The position numbers were made by a program, and so were the translations under genes. A DNA stretch of 64,000 nucleotides from Prunus persica (taxonomy: Eukaryota > Streptophyta > Magnoliopsida > Rosales > Rosaceae), in NCBI RefSeq assembly GCF_000346465.2, contig NC_034011.1, positions 25,789,941 through 25,853,940 on the forward strand. The letters are read 5' to 3'. Positions 56,726 through 64,000 of the stretch are shown one piece after another. The notes under the pieces are model-generated. The model was not told the origin of the DNA. It ran no database searches and saw nothing but the letters and a program-made list of their open reading frames with translations. Position 1 is the first letter of the stretch, and each line of letters starts with the position of its first letter.

Positions 56726-59700
56726 CTACTTTGGAGCTAATCTAATTGGGCATATAGAGAATGAAACACAACGAGCAGCTTTTGCCAGCATGAACCGCTC
56801 ATTTTCTGTCAGTGGCCTCTCAATCACCTTCACAACATTCACATCCTATCAAAAAAGTCAAAACAGCCATCAGAATTGGAGATACAACCCCCACAAGTGA
56901 AGTGATCATAGTCATCATAGGATATATAAAAGGAGAAAGATCAATCTTTCCCGAATAGCACATCATGTATCATATCCTTTGGGGAAGGAAAGCATACGCA
57001 CTGGACAAGTCCAATTTCTGCTTCTTGGAAGAGAAAACAAGTCCAGAGATTTAATGTACTAATACTTGTTTAAATTTATATCAAAATGAAAACAATTGAT
57101 GAAACAAATATGCATAAGTGCAGTGACTGACCTTTATCTGTTGTTGAACACTAGGTCTCACACTGGCAGTATCGCCGATGATGATTATATTGTTGACATT
57201 TCCACTTTGATCCCTTTCAGAAGGGGAGGATGTCGAATGCCGCCATTGCCCATTAACAATGAACTTGTAGTAATACCTGCAGGTCATGAGCATAATACCA
57301 TTTAAAACGAAATTTAGATAAACTCATCATGTGATACTTCCATGATTAGCTAGTCTAAGAAAACTTGAAAAAATAAACAAAAAACTCATGCGTATAAAAC
57401 TCTACTCTACACATATGCATATTAATGTGTTTCTGAGGTTTAAGTAATAAAGTTAATTAAGAAAAATAGAAATCACAATGCATTAGCTTTACAAGTTTTT
57501 CAAGCACTGGAGTTAACCAAGGGCATCAGGTCTCGTATTTTGATCCCTGTGACAATAACAAAATAAGTAATACAATGCTTTTTTACTTACTTTCCTTGTG
57601 AAAGTCTAACTTCTGCTTCCCATCGTGATCCACCTTTGTGATTTGCCCGAATTGGTTCTTTCCAATTTGCAGTGAAATCTCCAACCAAGGTTACATCCTC
57701 TCCCTGAAAATAGAGACAGAGACGAAGCACCAACAGACACAAAGTAGTTCCATTACTGCTCAAATATAGAAGGTATAATATGCTTTAAAGACTACATGCT
57801 TAAAAACTATTTACAGAACTAGTCTTAGGCCAACTAAGGCATTGCGAAAGAAATTTCCCTCATTGTCCCTTCAAATTTATACAATGACCATCGCCACGGC
57901 TAAAGTATACATTATATACTTCAATTGAAACTGAAATTGTCAACTACCTCTTGCCCATTCCATACAAATGTCACAGCATGTGTTGGAGGTCCTTCATGCA
58001 TGCCATTTTCCACCATGGCTATAAGATCCCATGTTGCCCAAGCAATTGCCGGTCTGCATAAAAATTTCAAGAATACCGTTCACCATTTAGCAATTACAAA
58101 GTGGCCCTAATCACAATAAGTGACTTCTTTCTTTTGATTAGTCAGTCACAAGCGAGGGAATTTTGTTCTTTTCATTCTGTATAGAACTCAAAAAATGAGA
58201 AGTGTTAACGAGAATAACCTGTCAGGCCTGCATAAATGCAACCCAGTTACAAAATTATAAGCTGCGTGAAGGGAAGTATCAGTCATCCAGTGCAGGTATG
58301 CTATTACGCAAGCAGGAGACCGATTAAAACCAGTCGTACAAGTCACAAAAACACGATGATTCTTTTTCAATAAGCGTAATAATAAGCCCACACAAAATGG
58401 TAGTTTCTTCCTTAAATCAAAAGAATCTCCCTCCCTGCCAAAAAAATAAAAAATTGTTCAAACATTTTATGAGGTCTAGCTAGTGAGTTATAAGCAACTA
58501 AAGCATTACCCTTTGACACATTCAGAAATTCCCTTCCGTTTCTGAAATTCGCATTACATTATGAGGAATATCATCCTAAATTAATTTTAATTCCTTCTTT
58601 GGTTGAAAGTACATGACACTACTAAATTACTAATGCATTTAAGCTAAATGTCCAGAAACTAGTCAGATGCTGAAATTTAATAATTCATCAAAGTGCTAAC
58701 ATTATTCCTGATTAATATTTGATAAAACGATTGTTGAAACTACAAGAAGCAAGCACATGCACAACCTCCATGATTTGAAGTGACTTCAAAAGAAGATTTA
58801 GCAAATTTATATCATCAATAAATAGAAGATTGTACAGAATCTTTTTTTTTTTTACCTTATTGGATAGTTGATCATCAGAATGTTGAATTTTTGGCACGAC
58901 TCATTTATTGAGATGGAATTTATTCCCCAATTTTCTGTCTCAGTTCCACTTTGGAAATTCAGTATAGCAGTGACTCCCTGTATGAAGAATTTCCATAGAA
59001 GTTAAAGAGAGACATGGAAAGGAAGTTGATACAATATCACAATGCGTATGTAGACTACAAATTTCCAATGACACAACACAACAACGAAAAAAAAGTTCTT
59101 TTGCATAAAAATACATGGCGTAACAGCACTCACCGCAACATTGGACAATGTCTCCACATCATCTTCCGTTTGTATACATGATCCAACATATATTTGCTCT
59201 GTAATCTAACAAATGAAAAACATAATGAATGAGCAAGTCAACGAAAATTCCAACTCATACAAACTATGCTATCGAAAGAACAAAAAATTATTCAGTACAA
59301 GTATATAGTCAAAGAATTTGATGCATATCACACCTTACTGTGGCGCATGCCAATAGAGTGGTTATAGTATAGCTCGCCTTTAGAGCGATCCAGTGCCTTA
59401 ATATATTCCTCGAGTGGGAAATTTCCATGAGCCCATTCTCCATGTTCCGACTCCTCCTCAGAAAATATACAAACAAGTTTGCTCATGGGTTGGGCAAGAG
59501 TATTCTTCTGCATTTGTGATTGAACACGACCATTTTGGCCATTCAACAAATTCCATCCTTGTGACTTTAGAAACTTTGAGGAGAAAGTAATAAAGCCAGA
59601 ATTTCCACTGTTTTCGGTAGCTGATTGCAAACTTGAAGCCAACACAGTCTTGTTCCAAGTGGCAAAAGGAACTCGACCTCTATTGAAAAGATTATCAAGA

Positions 59701-60488
59701 TCATTCAAAAGAAGCAGCTGCTGAATTGGAAAAGGTGAGAGTGGTCTCTCAAGAACCAGGCTAAAAGATCCTGCTTTCTCCGTGAGCATCTTCCTGAAGA
59801 AACCAAAGACTGAAAAAAATAAAAACAAAAACAAAAACAAAAATGAACTGACAATCTTTCGAGCGAAATCATTAACAAAATTGAAATTTTTCGAAGGCTA
59901 ATTGGGACATTTAATCCAAAATTCATTCAATGAAATTATGAAATGCAAAATGTTAATAGCATACTGTGTATCACCAAAGTCCTTGGCCTCAAGAAGCCTC
60001 CCTCCAGACGAATCACCAGCCTTTTTCAGTGTGTCACCCACCATTACTATCCTCGACTTCTCCGCATTGCCCTGAAAAATCGAATTCAAGAAAACAAATA
60101 AACCAATCAAAACAGAGAAACAGAATCAGTCATACCAAAAGGTCTGAACTTTTGTTGAACGAAAAGAGAGAAAGGACGGAAATACCCCTTTCTTGAGGGA
60201 GTGGACAAAGATTTTGCCGTCGACGGAGAGCGCGAATCGAATTCCGAGCGGTTTGTCGAGAGTGACCATGTACTCGTTCAAGTTCATCTTGAATGATGGC
60301 GAACTGTTGGACATCGCGAGAATCCTAACGGTTCCGCCATTGGAGCGAAGCTTCTCTGGACGACTCATCGTTGAGCGGCCATCGATGAAAGACACGCGTC
60401 CGCCCCAAAAGGAGGAGGAGCAGCCGTGGAGCAACGGCGGAGATGAAGGATCGAGAGCTCTGCTACTCTGCAGTTGCAGAGTGACCAT
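56726..60488 (-). CDS. LSF1: Phosphoglucan phosphatase LSF1-like, chloroplastic
   Basis: The exons on the minus strand are 60488-60186, 60071-59965, 59793-59334, 59205-59134, 58977-58856, 58434-58219, 58053-57948, 57703-57591, 57276-57132 and 56845-56726: 1764 bases, 587 residues, close to Arabidopsis LSF1. Domains in order: transit peptide (about 1-60, MVTLQLQSSRALDPSS), PDZ-like (about 70-150, VTLDKPLGIRFALSVDGKIF), dual-specificity phosphatase (about 290-440) with active loop VFVTCTTGFNRSPACV (Cys and Arg present), and CBM48 glucan-binding domain (about 455-545, WNGQEGEDVTLVGDFTANWK; YYYKFIVNGQWRHS). LSF1 is needed for normal starch breakdown at night; literature favours a scaffold role for beta-amylase over strong phosphatase activity. 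The start is the first ATG after an in-frame TTG that was ignored. Confidence 0.94.
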
Positions 60489-63400
60489 GTTCTTGAGGAA
60501 TTCCAGAGTTTTTTTCTGTTGCAAAGTGTGAAATGGAGCTTCAGATCATGTGCTGGAACCTTCAGCTGAATTCAACGAGCTTTCCAGCGCTTTTTGTTTG
60601 TTTGGCGTTTCCGGATATCTGCAGTGCCACGTCGGATGAGTATAAAAAAGTTTGCACCACTCATGGCCCGTACAGAAGATGACGTTGATTTGTGTAAGGA
60701 CAATATCGTAATTTTGAATTGATGATGAACGAGCGTAGATCAATCACGAATAGTCACGAGAAGCATGGGAATATGTTTTCCCGCCAGATATTTTACGATG
60801 CATTTCTGACCGTTGATGAACTTATCAGACTATTTTAGAAGAACCTTGACCTTTCAATATATCCAACCAACCCGCTTTGGCATTTTGGTAAAGTTGCAGA
60901 CTTGAGTGACTAGATTAGTGAGTGGACCGCAAAACACCTAAAAATGTGGCATGGAACAATTGCCCAATGGTGACAGCAAATAACCCTTTTCCTTATGAGC
61001 ATTTTGGATGAATCAATGTTTGGTAATTCATCTCTACATCATCATTTTGACAAAGTGATGAGACTAAAAAGTACGAGAATGTTTAATTTATCATGATATA
61101 AGATACTATAAGAGGGATGATATTCACTATCGCCTGATACAATTTATCTATCTCCTACGATACGATAGACATATTTAATTGATTCATGAATTCTTTTATA
61201 CAAACAATCTTTCGAGATAATTTAATCACATTAATAGCAAATTGAGTTCCTTAAAATGTCACTTGGGATGTCATAAAAAAGTTTTTTACACTCAACCCAT
61301 AAAAACATTTCTTTATAGAGAAGAAGACCCATTATAGTTTACGTTAGAATTGAATTGATCAACAAGAGGAAAGGCTTATCGAAGCCCTATAGGATATGTT
61401 ATATATAATGGTGCACAATTTCCAAGCCGTTGTATTGCGAAGCATGATCCTCACCTCTCGGATCACAAAATTAATAATATTTTAGGCGTTAGTTAATAAT
61501 ATAATGTGCATTTCCAGGCATGTTCCACAAATGAAGTTAACTTAATTACGTTTTTTTTTCACATTTTCACATTGTTTTTTCTTCTTCTTTTATTTTATGT
61601 CAACAAGATCAAGGTGAGGTAGGTGAAGGTATTTTTCTCAGAATTCACATTCAAAGCATATTTTGAAACTGTCAATCAGGACATGGCTAGCTCAGCTTGA
61701 GATGCGACCAATGACCCAATCAATAACCAAATGAGATTTGTACAAAGCGGACTAATCAAACATAGAGGAACTAAACAAATGATAGTCTAACTCGAGAACA
61801 CTGTTGGGAGTTCGAATTCGAAACTACTAATCTATAAGTTAAGGTCATTATTTTTCATCGGGCTAGACTGGAGTGGCAAATTTTGTTATATTTAATTTGT
61901 TAGACCATCAATTTTCCATTAATGTTAATAAACATAGAGGGACGCCACCTTTGGTATTCTGTGGTAGCCAATTAATGCAAAACCCCCCGATTGAAATTTG
62001 AGAGGACTGCCAACCAGTAAACTACGGCAGAGAGTTAAGGGTCGTTAGATGAGACAGTGTTTTCACACACTCATGCTGGTCTGAAAATTCAAAGGATGGA
62101 GACACCCACTTTGTTCCGGAGCCAATCAGCTACCCAAACACTAATTATCATTTAATCTTTGATTATTTTGAGCAATTATTTGTGTGAATGAAGCAAAATG
62201 GGGCTCTCAGAGCTTAGCAGCTGTCAGATTTGCACTCAGAAAATTAGGTCAACTTGCTTGCTTGGTGTTTCCCATTTTGTCCACAAAGTTTCAGGATTGA
62301 AGGTCTGAAGTGAAGATTCCTGCTTTTACTTTTGTGGATTTTCCAACATTAGTGCAAAAGTGGCGGAATTGGAAAATAACAGCAGCTGCCGCGTAACCAG
62401 TTCAGTTGGACAAATGTTCACTTTTTTTTATTCTTACAAATAATAGAAATCAAGCTAGAAAAGTATTCTGATTTTTCAACAGGGACAAGTTTTATTTTTG
62501 TACCGACGATCATATACTATATTTTGAATACACACGATAAATCTAAATTATTACAAATTAATCTAATTTACAAAAAATAATTCAAAGTCGAATAAAAGAG
62601 AGACGGCAACAACAGAGAGAAAAGTCTGGGACCCGATGACAGCCAGCGCTGGACTCACCATCAATTTAATTGTAGTTAGTGGTCCCTTCAATTTTAAGCA
62701 GAGCACAACAAAACTCGAACCTCATCCACTCATCGCATTCTCATTTCACTGTCTCTCGGATTAAGATCGAAACCCTAATAGTAATATAATTTATTATTCG
62801 TTAGTGCTGGTGTGGATGTGAACACAAACGACGTAATTACGCGCAATTACCTCTCTGCTTTTTCTTATTTACTTTGGCTTTTGTAATTTTCAACACAAAC
62901 GACTTCTTTCGCGGCTCCACTCCATATGTCGTTTTTTTTAACACTCTGCGCATTTGCGTCACAATCGAGCCATAATTTCTTACGCAACCAAAAGCTACCA
63001 TCCAAATTTGCGGCAATTCATTAAACATGGAAAATCAAGCCTTTTATATGAGACAACATATATATTGAGTAGTTACCGACTCTGCGAGGCATTGCGTAAG
63101 ATTTTTGTTCACTTTTTCTCGTTGACTTTTTACAAATATATCAACTTTGAACTGTTTACATTTACACCCAAATGTGTACTTCAAAAGCCAATTTCACCAT
63201 ATGACGGATTTCTTTTCACTTTTTTATTTTTTTATTTTTAAAGCTATCTTAATGTTAAATTTCAACGAGACGGATCAACAACCCACTACTAGTGATACCG
63301 ATATTATCCACAATTTAATAATCTACAAAGCCTAATAGGCGTGGATTTTTATCTCAAAATATCTCAGTGTTATTAAGAGAGGAATTACTTATTATAAGTT

Positions 63401-64000
63401 GTAGTTTCTTTAATCAAGTTTCCTATGTGGAATTTTATATTCTTCAATACGTCCCCTCACGTGGGACTACTATATAGTGGGCCACACGTAGAGCTAAGTC
63501 CACATTGAATTTAATCATCTAGGTCTGTGTGCAACGGAAGATTCATAGTTTATAGTCGGAATTTGTCAAGTCGATAGCAACACCCAGTCAAAATGTGGCT
63601 TGTCAGTCGTGTCGATGATTACACCTAATCAAGGTGTGGCTAGTCTGAGTCGGAGATTGGGTTTGGATCGGAACTTGAAAAGTTACATGCACAAATAATT
63701 ACCAACCATTGATGTGCCCAAATCTTATACATGAATGGCTATATTTAGGGTTTGGGGTTGATAATTCTACCAACATCATAACTCAAGTATCATATATGTG
63801 AACAGTATCATACATGAGCTTTGAGAAGAAGAGAAGATTTGCTAACAAATTTACAATAACCTTAATGCAAATCCGTCTTTGCATTCAAGTTTGATTCTCA
63901 TTCTCGTAGACTATGATAGTTTACAATATCACCTATCAAACAAAAAGAATTGCAAGCCAAAAAAACTAAATCCATGCCAAAATGAAATACAAGCCATAAT
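60489..64000. other. LSF1 promoter and gene-poor right end
   Basis: No gene recognised on either strand. The first several hundred bases are the LSF1 5' UTR and promoter. An imperfect tandem pair of about 37-42 bases lies at 63566-63644 (TCAAGTCGATAGCAACACCC and TCGTGTCGATGATTACACCT). Bases 63380-63560 have CACGTGGGAC and GGCCACACGT motifs of a dispersed-repeat type, not identified. Confidence 0.5.

Overview
The window is nuclear DNA of a flowering plant. Genes have many short GT-AG introns, several products carry plastid transit peptides, and the spacers hold AT-rich DNA, (GA)n/(CT)n microsatellites and non-autonomous DNA transposons. The enone-oxidoreductase array closely resembles the strawberry flavour enzyme FaQR/EO, which suggests Rosaceae; Prunus is a guess. 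Two runs of exactly 100 N (1389-1488, 13132-13231) are assembly gaps.

Layout. (1) 1-17050: a tandem array of 2-methylene-furan-3-one reductase (enone oxidoreductase) genes, all on +. It has four intact four-exon genes (2831-4273, 5844-7143, 9451-10732, 14925-16205), one frameshifted pseudogene cut by the left edge, one 3' fragment (4444-4965) and one decayed first exon (16831-17047). The spacers are duplicated with the genes and carry a MITE, two Mutator-like elements with 9-bp target duplications, and (GA)n tracts. (2) 18446-20357 (-): a C2H2 zinc-finger/exonuclease-fold protein whose catalytic residues look lost, with one GC-AG intron. (3) 20.4-24.7 kb: no gene recognised. (4) 25440-27784 (+): kinesin-light-chain-related TPR protein. 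(5) 28435-29957 (-): GDSL esterase/lipase. (6) 31119-34335 (-): plastid L-aspartate oxidase. (7) 34.3-38.9 kb: repeat-bearing spacer. (8) 38942-42367 (+): OM47-type mitochondrial outer-membrane beta-barrel protein. (9) 43265-46574 (+): thylakoid-lumen protease DEG1. (10) 47847-50381 (-): chloroplast beta carbonic anhydrase. (11) 52.8-56.7 kb: a rearranged block with two clusters of palindromic minisatellite, a broken kelch gene and a duplicated LSF1 3' flank. (12) 56726-60488 (-): phosphoglucan phosphatase-like LSF1. (13) 60.5-64 kb: no gene recognised.

The genes are independent eukaryotic transcription units, not an operon. Five products probably act in or on plastid or mitochondrial compartments: NAD synthesis, lumen proteolysis, CO2/bicarbonate exchange, starch breakdown and an outer-membrane barrel. 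That is likely coincidental. Exon boundaries below were set by hand from splice signals, unbroken reading phase and fit to the protein family. All gene models add up to whole codons.

The most unusual structure is the palindromic minisatellite at 53.1-53.4 and 55.5-55.8 kb. It has 13 units of TATAGCCG-NN-CGGCTATA, with conserved arms and a variable two-base centre, on either side of a shattered kelch gene. Next are a gene-conversion patchwork in the enone-oxidoreductase array and the pseudo-exonuclease.
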